Shown: positions 10,111 to 19,236 of the stretch, one piece after another | How positions within the stretch are numbered: position 1 is the first letter of the stretch | Layout of the letters: each line of letters begins with the position of its first letter | Source: Lachancea dasiensis | Lineage: Eukaryota > Ascomycota > Saccharomycetes > Saccharomycetales > Saccharomycetaceae | Direction of reading: 5' to 3' | DNA length: 64,000 nt | Assembly (NCBI GenBank): GCA_900074725.1 | Contig: LT598459.1 | Span: 692,467-756,466 of the forward strand | Notes under the pieces: model-generated | Database searches by the model: none | Told to the model about the DNA's origin: nothing | What the model saw: only the letters and a program-made list of their open reading frames with translations | Position numbers and translations under genes: made by a program

Positions 10111-11683
10111 TTCAGATGCAATCACGCTTCAAAGAGGAACACGTTCGACGATCACGGATTGAAGTACCGCGTCAGTGATCAAACAACTAGCACGCTAGGG
10201 TCAAAATACTCCTATCGATAGAGTTCAAGGGCCTTATAAAGCAGTGTCCTACCAAGTTTTTGGTAAAGGAACACTTATTCGGAAAGGGCGATGCTGTTTA
10301 TATTTGTCCGAAAACGCCTCCTAGATCGCAATTCTTCAGACTCAGCCTGCTGCTCAAAAATTGATCTCCTTCCAAATGGGCAAGCCTGGGTCTGACTGGT
10401 GTGAAGCTAGCTTCTTGCACACCTGTTGCTCCGACAGCTGTTTCAACGGTCTCGATTTGAGAGCTGAAAAGTCGCAATAGCTCGGTTATTGCACTGAGGA
10501 CAACCTCGCGATTTTTCAATGGCAGATCTCGATGTGCAAAAAATGATCTGTGAGGGTTGCAGATGCCACGACTAATCGTTCTGCAAGCGCTTTTGAAAGT
10601 CTAATTACTCTATAAGGTGGTGTAGAGAGTTCTACCACCTAGTTGAAAAGTTGGGATTGTGATCTCAATTAATGCTTCAAATTGGGTAGAATGTGACCAT
10701 CTATTTTAGATGTTCTGGACCACCGGTATAAAATATCACATCGTACGCTTGTGTCATCGGAGTTTTGCAGTGGCATGTCAACGACAAAAAAGCAGTGTTG
10801 GTCCGCCCAAGAAGGGTTACAACAGTGCCGTAGTCTCAGCACTCAAGTCGACGGAGGGTTTTGCTTGGCTCCAGAAAGCCGAAAGTAGTGTTCTTTATAC
10901 TTTCGAGAAAGTATCATGTAGCGTGTCGGCAAGGGCGTTAAAATTCACTTGCGCCTGAGGTGTTCAGGTTCTCTACAGTATAGATGCATTGAATAGTTTG
11001 AACAATATGATAAGAATGCTTTTCGAAGCTTCGCAATATATGGCCCAGGTGTCGCGTTGCATATATGGAAAATTGACCGTTTAGAGCTTGATATTACAGC
11101 AGGCCCGATAGTCCCGAAAATGTGCATAAAACGGACTTTGGTAGATGTGATCAGAAGAGTCCTATTGAGTTTCTGCACTAGCGTGGAAATTCAAAAGTTC
11201 GTATGTTTCTTGTCAGGATTAACAGAAAAAAACAATGGATGGGGTGCCACAATTGTTATCAAGAGTCAAGCTGTGAAATTCAAACAGCAGATTATTTTAA
11301 AAGCTATAGGGTTGAGTTTTCTGTTGGTTGAAGGTTTATTTTTATAATATTCAATAAAGTGACACGGCTCGAGGATATGTACGAGAACACTACCTGAAAA
11401 TTTAAATGAGAAGAGACAAGAATTGACCACATCGGTAATCAGCAGTCCATCGAAAATACCAAACTCTTTCCCGTACCCTGCTTTGTATAACTGTGATAAC
11501 ATGGTTGGGTATGGTTATGGTGTGTTCACCTTGTTTGTACGCGGATATATTATGTTCGCGAAATACTAAATTGAATTCATAGTAGTAAAAACACAAAGAC
11601 ATACAGCGTTCACTGAACTTTAACCGTTTTTCTTTGAGGAAGAGGCCCCAAAACTAGGTGCTAAGCTTGCATTGCCAAACTCC
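10111..11683. other. 1.57 kb gap between PTP2 and SPC29
   Basis: The shared upstream region of PTP2 (minus) and SPC29 (plus) is unusually long for this window. I find no convincing gene. An 82-codon ATG frame at 10710-10958 (plus) and an ATG-less frame of about 100 codons covering 10298-10519 (minus) are the longest candidates; neither resembles a family I know. No tRNA, LTR-type sequence or strong hairpin was seen. It may hold long upstream regulatory sequence, a non-coding RNA or the ruins of a lost gene. Confidence 0.5.
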
Positions 11684-12337
11684 ATGAATCGAACTGGTAC
11701 CACCGGCTTTTTTAACGACCCCGAAACTGATGATACTCTGCAGAACATAAGACGCGACTACTTAGCATCCAAAAAGAACCTTCAAGAGCTTCTGGTGACT
11801 AGCCCTACGACAACCAGAACTCGACCACTTCAGGTGCCGACGCCACCGATGGAGAGAAAGACGAGAGGAAATGACGAGCTTCTGCGACAGCAGTTGAGGG
11901 AAGGGCTGCGAATAGATTCCCGACACCCATCGGGTTCCCTTCCACCTGCAGCCCGTCGCGACCTTCCTAGAAAAGTTGAGCCGGAACACTACACTGAAGT
12001 AGATGGCCTGCGAATGATGGTTCACGACCAACAGCAAAGCATCGGGCGGTTGCAGCGTGCTCTGGAAGCACAAGAAGCCCGAAACGCCAACCTAGAAATG
12101 CGAATGCGCACATTAGAACACTGCGTGGCAATTCTAGAGAAAAGCCCGAGAAGTCCTTACGAACCGCGAAATACTGAACCGCCGGGGGCGTATGAAAGTG
12201 TAGACCACGACAATACCAAGGTGCTCTTGAACCTGGACGGCGGACAGCCCGTTCAAAGACTACATTCTAACTACGACGATAGCACAACAAACCTGATTAA
12301 ATTATCACAGATCTCTAGTCAGCATCAACATGCGTGA
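11684..12337 (+). CDS. SPC29: spindle pole body component Spc29
   Basis: Likely the inner-plaque protein Spc29, which links Spc42 and Spc110 in the spindle pole body and is needed for its duplication. The ATG at 11684 gives 217 residues (yeast 253); TTG at 11672 is an in-frame non-ATG extension. The N-terminus FFNDPETDDTLQNIRRDY resembles the yeast FQDDTLNRVRKEHEE segment as I remember it. A Pro/Arg-rich middle is followed by a coiled coil around residues 110-150 (heptads in QQQSIGRLQRALEAQEARNA). This family diverges fast, so the name relies on the N-terminal motif and on position between KAP120/PTP2 and RNY1, matching YPL125-YPL124-YPL123. Confidence 0.8.
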   Translation: MNRTGTTGFFNDPETDDTLQNIRRDYLASKKNLQELLVTSPTTTRTRPLQVPTPPMERKTRGNDELLRQQLREGLRIDSRHPSGSLPPAARRDLPRKVEPEHYTEVDGLRMMVHDQQQSIGRLQRALEAQEARNANLEMRMRTLEHCVAILEKSPRSPYEPRNTEPPGAYESVDHDNTKVLLNLDGGQPVQRLHSNYDDSTTNLIKLSQISSQHQHA

Positions 12338-12417
12338 GTGACTCTCTATAAGTGGAAATCGTTCCTTCAGTACATTTTTTGGAAACTTTTGTGTACATAT
12401 AAACAATATGAAAGCGC

Positions 12418-13731
12418 TCAGTGTAATTTAACAAATTTCAGTTTCATAGGGTATTTTGAACTCTCTGAATGACCAGCATAAATCAGTGACTGTTGGTGCC
12501 CTCTTGGATAGTCATCAGCGTACCAGTCAAAGCCGCCATTAAGGCCCAAGAAGCCTTTGGACTCGTCGAACTCGAATTGAGCAGCATTTCCGACTCCCTT
12601 ATTACAAACCAAAGCACCGCTGTGGCGCTCATCTGGTCCACAATAGCCAGTTCTCGATTTGAGATAGTAATTACCGAAAGGAGCTTTGATCAGATCGAAA
12701 TTTGCGGGTGTTCCGTTTGACATCCAATGTCCGTTTCTGATTATGATACCGGAGAATCCACTAACGCGAATGACACCCCTAATGCCGCGGTTACCATTTC
12801 CTGGGTTTCCGGGCCTTCCTCCATGACCAGGTCGATAGCCCTTAGGATACAGCATTATTCCCTCTGCAGGGCAGTTTGTGAGCGCCCCCATGGCATCAAT
12901 GGGTTGGAAATCTTCGCCCAAAAGGCTGCCTTTCAGCAGATGATAATACCAAATTTCATTCAACCCCCTATTGCGATCGCACTTAAAGAAAGCTTTTTTA
13001 CCTTGAAATCCAGAGCTTAGCGCTTCGGATATTTGATCCCTGCTGTAGCCCTTGGTGGTAGACGGAACAATTCCTTTATCACCAAGAAGCTTGAAGGTGT
13101 CTAAACTCTCGTAAAGTTTCATTGCAATTCTATAATAGTCATAAACTGCTTTTTTGTTGTAGTCAGCGGAGGAACTGTCCTTGGTACCATCCCACCTTGC
13201 GTAGCACTGTGGTCTTAACGTCTTGATGCATGTGGCATGCTTGTTGAATTCGTGAATCCACAAAGACTCGTCATCTCCAGTGTTGCTTTTCCATAGCTTA
13301 GACATTTTGTGCAAGAGGTCTTGGCCCTGAATCTCTAAACCATCGTGGTTGAATTGCTCGGACTTTAGCAAATTGTACACATCGTCAATCTGCCGAGAAT
13401 TGTCACAAAACTGCTGATATCCACCATCACAATTATCTGGCCATAATCCATGATTTGTAAATGAAGTATTCGGACCTAAATGGTTTTCTAGCTCATCACT
13501 CCAGTGGCCAGAGTTCATTCCATTTGGAGGACTGTAATCCCAGAACTGAGTCTGAAGCATAACTCCACCGGGATACTCAAAACAACACGTATCTTCAATG
13601 GCGGAATGATTGGAGCACGTCAACGGCAGGCTGGAAGGGCAAGATGCGGGTGTGTGACTGTCAAATTGGTGCAAAAACTGGTCGAATACCGAAAAGCCGC
13701 CCAACGGCAGCAGTTCTAGAGGTATTCTCAT
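12418..13731 (-). CDS. RNY1: RNase T2 family ribonuclease Rny1
   Basis: Vacuolar or secreted RNase T2; in yeast it cleaves tRNA and rRNA in stress and autophagic RNA decay. The 437-residue protein (yeast 434) carries both catalytic CAS motifs: FTNHGLWPDNCDGGYQQFC and LWIHEFNKHATC, each with its active-site histidine, plus many cysteines for disulfides. The N-terminus (MRIPLELLPLGGFSVF) is moderately hydrophobic and may act as a signal or anchor. A Gly/Arg/Asn-rich linker (GGRPGNPGNGNRG) precedes the roughly 120-residue C-terminal extension typical of Rny1. A TATATATA box at 13864-13871 lies about 133 bp upstream. It converges with SPC29, with 80 bp between the stops. Confidence 0.94.
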   Translation of the reverse strand: MRIPLELLPLGGFSVFDQFLHQFDSHTPASCPSSLPLTCSNHSAIEDTCCFEYPGGVMLQTQFWDYSPPNGMNSGHWSDELENHLGPNTSFTNHGLWPDNCDGGYQQFCDNSRQIDDVYNLLKSEQFNHDGLEIQGQDLLHKMSKLWKSNTGDDESLWIHEFNKHATCIKTLRPQCYARWDGTKDSSSADYNKKAVYDYYRIAMKLYESLDTFKLLGDKGIVPSTTKGYSRDQISEALSSGFQGKKAFFKCDRNRGLNEIWYYHLLKGSLLGEDFQPIDAMGALTNCPAEGIMLYPKGYRPGHGGRPGNPGNGNRGIRGVIRVSGFSGIIIRNGHWMSNGTPANFDLIKAPFGNYYLKSRTGYCGPDERHSGALVCNKGVGNAAQFEFDESKGFLGLNGGFDWYADDYPRGHQQSLIYAGHSESSKYPMKLKFVKLH

Positions 13732-13863
13732 TTATTTTTACGACTGAGCAGTGCAAAGAGGCTAACAATTGAAAAAACAAGCTCGTTTAGTAGCTCAGCA
13801 AGGTATTAAGTGTGCCGTGAGTCAAATGTTAAAACGTTAAACTTTACCATTCGCCATTTCCCC

Positions 13864-13871
13864 TATATATA
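13864..13871 (-). promoter_or_regulatory. TATA box upstream of RNY1
   Basis: TATATATA lies about 133 bp before the RNY1 ATG, inside the 417 bp gap between RNY1 and the reductase gene. Apart from this box the gap (13732-14148) is AT-rich and shows no other feature. Distance and orientation fit a stress-inducible TATA promoter; this is motif evidence only. Confidence 0.45.
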
Positions 13872-14148
13872 GTGTAATTTTTAGGGGCGGTGCCAGTTGT
13901 TTATATAATATATAACATTAGCATTTTAGATACCAATCACCAATCTTGACAAATAAAAACCGACACCCTATTTGTAGCATAGTGACAAGATACAACATAG
14001 CTTTAATCAATGCAGATGAATGGTCATACTCATCTCCAAGAGTGAACTTATGTAGTCTGGTAAAGCCATTTTATTGTGACCTATCTATTTACAAGTATTT
14101 ATTGACCCGACTACTATGGCTCTATGCAGAGCTTTAGTCGCAACCGCT

Positions 14149-16755
14149 TTAACCAGAACAGCTATCACAATTAGCTGTAGGTGCAGGTGAACTGCAGACA
14201 ATTGGGGTAGAATCGTGAATTCCAAAGTTATTGCCTCGGTCGATAAAACTATCTTTACTTTCGTTGAAAGCAGGGCTTGGCTCCAGAGAAGTGGGGTCAG
14301 AAGTCGTGAATATCACCTTGGAATTGCAGCTTTGTAGATATATGCCCTTAACCATCAATGTCTCGATGCTTTTACCCTGAGGGATCTCCACGGGCTTGTT
14401 CAGCGTATTCTCCGCGGTTAAGGAAAACTTGATAGCACTGGAAGCTGCCTGGGTCCGAAGGTAGTACATACCCGTCTTCAATCCCTTCTTCCAGGCGTGA
14501 AAGTGCATACTGGTGAGTTTCGCCATCGTAGGTTCCTTTAAGTAGAGGTTCAAACTCTGGGACTGATCGATGAAGGGGCCACGATCGGCCGCCAGGTCAA
14601 TCAGTGCACGCTGTGGAATTTCCCATACAGTCTTGTAAAGGTCTTTGAGCTCCTGTGGGATGCCGTCAATTTGCTGGATGGATCCCTCATTAGCGATTAT
14701 GAGGTTTTTCAACTTTTCATCCCAGACTCCCAGACGGCGAAAATCTTCGATCATATATTTGTTAACGACAGTAAATTCACCACTGAGTACCCTTCTCGTG
14801 TATATATTTGATAATAGCGGTTCAAATGACTCTACAAATCCCAAAAGCTGTGACGTTGACGCCGTTGGCATTGGTCCGATTAATAGCGAGTTTCTTATCC
14901 CATGTTCCATGACTTCCTTCCGTAAACGACTCCAATCCGTGTAAAGAAAGTCATAGTTTGTGTTGTTGAGCCCCCAAAGGTCAAATTGAAACAAACCTTG
15001 GGACATAGGCGATCCTTTGAAGGTCGAATAAGGGCCATACCGCTTTGAAAGTTCAAGTGACATTTCGATCGCGGCATGGTACATGGTTTCAAAGATTTGT
15101 CGATTCAAAACGCGAGCTATTTCAGATTGAAATGGAATCCGTAGCATGTAAAAAACGTCTGCAAGTCCCTGAACGCCGATCGCCAGTGGTCGATTTTTCT
15201 TGTTGCTATACTCTGCATCGTCGACAGGATAATCACATATGTCTATCATCGTATCTAGATTGGTAGTCATCACCATTACTATCTCGTGAAGTTTTCGGAA
15301 ATCAAATGTTCCCTGTCCACCTTGTATTTTAACAAAAGAAGGCAGGGCGACCGAAGCTAGATTACAAACAGCAGTCTCTTCGGGTGAGCTGTACTGCACG
15401 ATTTCACAGCATAGATTGGATGACTTGATTGTCCCCAAATTTTGCTGGTTAGATTTCCTATTACAAGAGTCCTTATAAAGCATGAATGGACCACCCGTTT
15501 CAACTTGACTTTGTAAAATTTCTCTCCAGAGCTTCTGTGCCTGCACAGTCTCTTTTGGTTTGAGAGTCCTTTCGTAGTATTCGTATAGGTCGTTAAAATC
15601 ACTGCCAAAACAATCTTGTAGGCCCGGAGCTTCGTCCGGAGAAAATAAACTCCACGTTTCGTTGGCTTCTACACGCTTCATGAAAAGATCTGGTATCCAC
15701 AAGGCACAGAAAAGGTCACGCGCCCTTAATTCCTCCTTGCCTTGGTTCTTTCGTAGCTGCAAAAAATCGAATACATCTGAATGCCAAGGTTCTAAGTATA
15801 TGCTAAAGGCCCCTGGCCGTTTACTTCCCCCTTGGTCCACATACCTTGCTGTATTGTTGAAAACCCGCAACATTGGCACGAGTCCATTGGAAGTTCCGTT
15901 AGAGCCGGAAATATAAGCCCCGCTTCCTCGAACATTGGACACATGTATTCCAATTCCCCCGGAAGCTTTAGATATCATCGCTGTCTTGTGTAAGGTACGG
16001 TAGATACCGTCGATTGAGTCTTCTATCATGGCAACCAAGAAACATGAGGATAGATATTGTTTAACCGTTCCTGCATTGAAAAGGGTTGGGGAAGCATGTA
16101 TAAGAAATTTGCGAGACATTAAATCGTAAGTCTGTAAAATTTTGTTTACGTCCCCACGCGGACCGTGGATTGCGAGAGCAACCCTCATGAACATAAATTG
16201 TGGGGTTTCGTGGATCTCTTCATTGTTACGCTTGATGAGGTACGATTTACACAATGTTTTCCAGCCAAAATAAGAAAAAGTGTAATCGCGACTTGGCACT
16301 ATTGCTTCATCGAGAACATTTCGATGAAGCAAAGCGAGATCATAAAATTCATCAGATATCAGCCTCTTGGTTATCGGTTTCATCCCTACCCTAGGTCTTT
16401 TCACCAGAGGTGCGTCACTTCGAGGACGTTGGAATCCATTGATGATACTCAAGTTTTCTGTAAAGGTCAAACCACCAATCTTCTTGTGAAGGTTATATAC
16501 CTCCCATCTGGCGGCAAGGACAGCGAAATCAGGATGAGTCGTAGTCATCGCAACTAGTACTTCTCCAGTGTATTGGATGAACTCGCAGCTTTGTACTTTT
16601 GACGGAACAGACGCCAAGATTCGTTGGGCTATAGTCTCAAAGTCATCTGAATCAATCTGGAGGCCCTTGGATATGCTTTTTAATGATATTGCCAGATGAG
16701 CAGCATCTAGAAAACCAAGACTTTCCTTTTCCTCGTCTGCTGGTATCTTCGTCAT
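14149..16755 (-). CDS. divergent ribonucleotide reductase large subunit (RNR1/RNR3 family)
   Basis: Class Ia ribonucleotide reductase alpha chain, which reduces NDPs to dNDPs with a small-subunit radical partner. The first in-frame ATG (16755) gives 868 residues; yeast Rnr1 is 888 and Rnr3 869. Catalytic parts are intact: the first redox cysteine in SSCFLVAM (about residue 238), NLCCE with thiyl Cys near 449 and Glu near 451, the second redox Cys in AVCNLAS, the tyrosine pair in GMYYLRT, and the C-terminal CxxC in CDSCSG. The allosteric ATP cone is only partly recognisable: residues 25-75 match the cone (VAMTTTHPDFAVLAAR), but the usual start with V-x-KRDGR is replaced by MTKIPADEEKES. Neighbours give no RNR synteny. 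It is probably an additional paralogue, not the main RNR1. Confidence 0.9.
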   Translation of the reverse strand: MTKIPADEEKESLGFLDAAHLAISLKSISKGLQIDSDDFETIAQRILASVPSKVQSCEFIQYTGEVLVAMTTTHPDFAVLAARWEVYNLHKKIGGLTFTENLSIINGFQRPRSDAPLVKRPRVGMKPITKRLISDEFYDLALLHRNVLDEAIVPSRDYTFSYFGWKTLCKSYLIKRNNEEIHETPQFMFMRVALAIHGPRGDVNKILQTYDLMSRKFLIHASPTLFNAGTVKQYLSSCFLVAMIEDSIDGIYRTLHKTAMISKASGGIGIHVSNVRGSGAYISGSNGTSNGLVPMLRVFNNTARYVDQGGSKRPGAFSIYLEPWHSDVFDFLQLRKNQGKEELRARDLFCALWIPDLFMKRVEANETWSLFSPDEAPGLQDCFGSDFNDLYEYYERTLKPKETVQAQKLWREILQSQVETGGPFMLYKDSCNRKSNQQNLGTIKSSNLCCEIVQYSSPEETAVCNLASVALPSFVKIQGGQGTFDFRKLHEIVMVMTTNLDTMIDICDYPVDDAEYSNKKNRPLAIGVQGLADVFYMLRIPFQSEIARVLNRQIFETMYHAAIEMSLELSKRYGPYSTFKGSPMSQGLFQFDLWGLNNTNYDFLYTDWSRLRKEVMEHGIRNSLLIGPMPTASTSQLLGFVESFEPLLSNIYTRRVLSGEFTVVNKYMIEDFRRLGVWDEKLKNLIIANEGSIQQIDGIPQELKDLYKTVWEIPQRALIDLAADRGPFIDQSQSLNLYLKEPTMAKLTSMHFHAWKKGLKTGMYYLRTQAASSAIKFSLTAENTLNKPVEIPQGKSIETLMVKGIYLQSCNSKVIFTTSDPTSLEPSPAFNESKDSFIDRGNNFGIHDSTPIVCSSPAPTANCDSCSG

Positions 16756-16899
16756 GAATTGTTTCTCAGATACGAAGTCGGGTTCAAACTCAACCAACAA
16801 TAAGTAAGGATGAGTTAACGAAGTATAGGCTGAATGACTGGGGTTGTTTGTACGCCAGCAAACTGTCGGCAACTTTTAATTGGTACGATGAGCACTTAC

Positions 16900-18282
16900 T
16901 CATTGCTCCTGGGGTATACTGATCATTGTTGACGAAAATGCTAACAACCACTTAGCGTTAGTTAATAAGAACTTACAGGCAGTTGTCCACTCGGAATTTG
17001 GTTTGTTCCCACCCAGTTTTATCGGCATTCCGTTAATTTTTTCAGCAACCATGGCGTAGGGTAATTCTATCTCATCGGACTCCATACTTCTTCCACGCGA
17101 AAGATGTGATGTAATTTGACCAATGATATCCATTATTGAGACCATAGCGCGGTCAAAACTGGTTTCCTTGTGAAACAGGCGCCCTAATTTGAAGCTGCCA
17201 CTGTTAAAGGCGTCGTAACTATGCCATTCTTGAGTTTTCGGATCAAGCTGTTCAATTTTGGAGAAAGATCCCATAGGGCGCACGATAAAGCCAGCTAATT
17301 TAAAGTGCAGTCGAGTGCAAATTGTGGCAAGTAGTAAAACCAACTGACCTAATGCTGCATTAACTTCCTGCCATGGAACGGGAATTTCGTCGAGTCCACC
17401 CATCCGAAGGCCATTAATAGTCCCAAAGGGTCCATCATGCGATATTCGGAATGCTTCATTGAAAACATTGAGTTTTCTTAGTCTATCGAGGCTGTTTAGT
17501 GTATATTCGTGTTGGTTTTTTAGAGATTGCAATTCCCTAGAAAAGTCCAGTTTTTCCAGATCCTGTATGTTTCGTTGCTGTAGCTCCTTCATTTCCATTT
17601 CCTTCTTTAGCAACAGCTGCTTTTCCAGTTCCTCTATCGTAGAGTCTAAGGTACCCTCTTCTTCCTCCAAAGCTTCCAATTCGCGTAGCAAATCTTCCTG
17701 TTCCCTATCTGCTTCCTCCCTCTCATCCACTAAGGATTCTTCATGCCCTTCACTTCCATCATTTTCCAGATCTCTCTGCTTATTGAGCCTATTTAAAAAG
17801 TCGGAATATGTGTCGCGTTCTTTCAACCCATCCTCGTAATCGCTCTTCAGCTTTTGTATAAGTAGGTCACAGCAATCTTGGCAAACTGGGTATTCTATGT
17901 TACTCTTCGCGGATAGAATATTAAAGATGTTGCGCAGTGTGCTGATGCGAGAGCTTAGCGTCTTTGAGGTCAAGTCTTCGTCCCCCTCGTCTCCGGACTC
18001 CACGTCCAGTTGAGTGGTCTGCAACGTACTCGAATCGCCATTCAAAAAAACGTAGGAGTCAAGGTTGTTGAGTACGGAGGGTTGAAAGTTGAGTTCGTTA
18101 ACTTTCTTAATACCATTTAGCCGTTTCAAGCGTTCTGGGGGTATTTGAACCCCTGATGAGGTGGGCTCAGTAGCTGAACTAAGTAACAAATTTCGCTGAG
18201 CAAGCGTTAAATTCATCAAAGAGGAGTCCAATTCTAATGGGATGTGACAGTTTTGGCATTTTAACACCTCGGAGTCAACCAT
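16900..18282 (-). CDS. VPS30: Beclin-1 homologue Vps30/Atg6
   Basis: Subunit of phosphatidylinositol 3-kinase complexes I and II, required for autophagy and vacuolar protein sorting at the pre-autophagosomal structure and endosomes. The ATG at 18282 gives 460 residues; yeast Vps30 is 557, so the N-terminal region is shorter. Two CxxC pairs are visible (CQNC near residue 10, CQDC near 145). A long acidic coiled coil occupies about 165-270 (ELEALEEEEGTLDSTIEELE), followed by the BARA domain with FRISHDGPFGTINGLRMG and a C-terminus ending in LAFSSTMISIPQEQ. A TTG start seven codons earlier is ignored. The reductase ATG lies only 144 bp past the stop on the same strand. Orthology to YPL120W fits local order. 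Confidence 0.94.
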   Translation of the reverse strand: MVDSEVLKCQNCHIPLELDSSLMNLTLAQRNLLLSSATEPTSSGVQIPPERLKRLNGIKKVNELNFQPSVLNNLDSYVFLNGDSSTLQTTQLDVESGDEGDEDLTSKTLSSRISTLRNIFNILSAKSNIEYPVCQDCCDLLIQKLKSDYEDGLKERDTYSDFLNRLNKQRDLENDGSEGHEESLVDEREEADREQEDLLRELEALEEEEGTLDSTIEELEKQLLLKKEMEMKELQQRNIQDLEKLDFSRELQSLKNQHEYTLNSLDRLRKLNVFNEAFRISHDGPFGTINGLRMGGLDEIPVPWQEVNAALGQLVLLLATICTRLHFKLAGFIVRPMGSFSKIEQLDPKTQEWHSYDAFNSGSFKLGRLFHKETSFDRAMVSIMDIIGQITSHLSRGRSMESDEIELPYAMVAEKINGMPIKLGGNKPNSEWTTACKFLLTNAKWLLAFSSTMISIPQEQ

Positions 18283-18545
18283 TTTGCAATTCCTGGATCC
18301 CAAGTGAATGTTTTCTTGAAATGCTCAAATCAATTTTGACACGGGCAATTATACCAAGTTAGCTGTGTAACAATATAAAACTCCATTGAACAGAGTGAAA
18401 AGCAGATCCACTACGAAAATATTTATAAGCACGTCCCTAAGTTATCTTTAGGCTGTATGTCAAAAGAATGTCTTTGGTCCGACCATGCCTAGATCGGAAG
18501 TTAGGAGTAGCAGTTTCGTGAATTCTCGCGCGTCGTGGACTACTA

Positions 18546-18995
18546 TTAACTTCTGACATACTTCACAAAACCAGAGAAGCGACCAACTTTTGTATATAGC
18601 AATTGAGCACGATGATTATCGGTGGCGGTCGACCAATATACGTTAGGCGTACCTAGTTTGTCAGCATGGTCGTATACATGATTGATGAGAGCTCTACCGA
18701 CGCCCTTGGATCGAATGCTTTCGTCCACAAATAGGTCGTTGAGATAAATCTTATCCTTCACGTCCCAAGTTTGCATGTGAGAAAGATAATTCGCAAATCC
18801 AACTACAGCGCCAGACTCAAGGTCGATTGCGACTGCGGACCACATCTTGACGTTGGGATCTAGAAATCGCGTGAAGGTAAATTCAGTGGCTTGGTCACTG
18901 ACTGAGCTTTTGTAGAATTTGAGGTAACCCTTCCAGAGCCTCAACCATTGATCTTTGTCAGATTCTTCGATGAACCTAACGGAAATGGATGACAT
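18546..18995 (-). CDS. HPA2/HPA3: GNAT N-acetyltransferase, Hpa2/Hpa3 type
   Basis: Small acetyl-CoA-dependent acetyltransferase. Yeast Hpa2 acetylates histones and polyamines in vitro and Hpa3 acetylates D-amino acids. The 149-residue protein spans one GNAT fold: N-terminal beta-alpha (IRW-like DQWLRLWKGYLKFY), the family segment FLDPNVKMWSAVAIDLES, motif A with RSKGVGRALI binding the acetyl-CoA pyrophosphate, and motif B with YWSTATDNHRAQLLYTKVG. The RFLDPN-KMW and D-KDKIYLNDL-VDE blocks match what I remember of Hpa2 and Hpa3 well. It is not part of the remembered YOR/YPL blocks, so it is an insertion relative to them or a yeast loss. Substrate cannot be read from sequence. Confidence 0.85.
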   Translation of the reverse strand: MSSISVRFIEESDKDQWLRLWKGYLKFYKSSVSDQATEFTFTRFLDPNVKMWSAVAIDLESGAVVGFANYLSHMQTWDVKDKIYLNDLFVDESIRSKGVGRALINHVYDHADKLGTPNVYWSTATDNHRAQLLYTKVGRFSGFVKYVRS

Positions 18996-19236
18996 TTTAA
19001 TTGGTGGCTGACTATAAGTTCTATGCCATGTTGAAAGACTATTTACTATTCAACCGTGTGTATGCTTGTTAAATACTTTGATGTCTCAAGTTTGATAGGG
19101 TTGAGGGTTGAATTTCGACTGTCACGGTTTTTTGGAATTGTTGCCCGCGCGGGACTTGATAAGATTCCTGGTAAAAAAACATCCAAAGGGGACGCAACGA
19201 GAAACGACAAGATTTCTCTTATCATGTGAGGGCTAT

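Noticed and set aside
10298-10519. 73-codon minus-strand frame, protein-like in composition
   Set aside because: It opens on TTG; extending upstream to the previous stop gives no ATG, and no family is recognised. Mentioned only under the gap.
19144-19153. CCCGCGCGGG palindrome between the GNAT gene and MTG3/GEP3
   Set aside because: Short, and lacks a loop; no known factor with this site; treated as chance.
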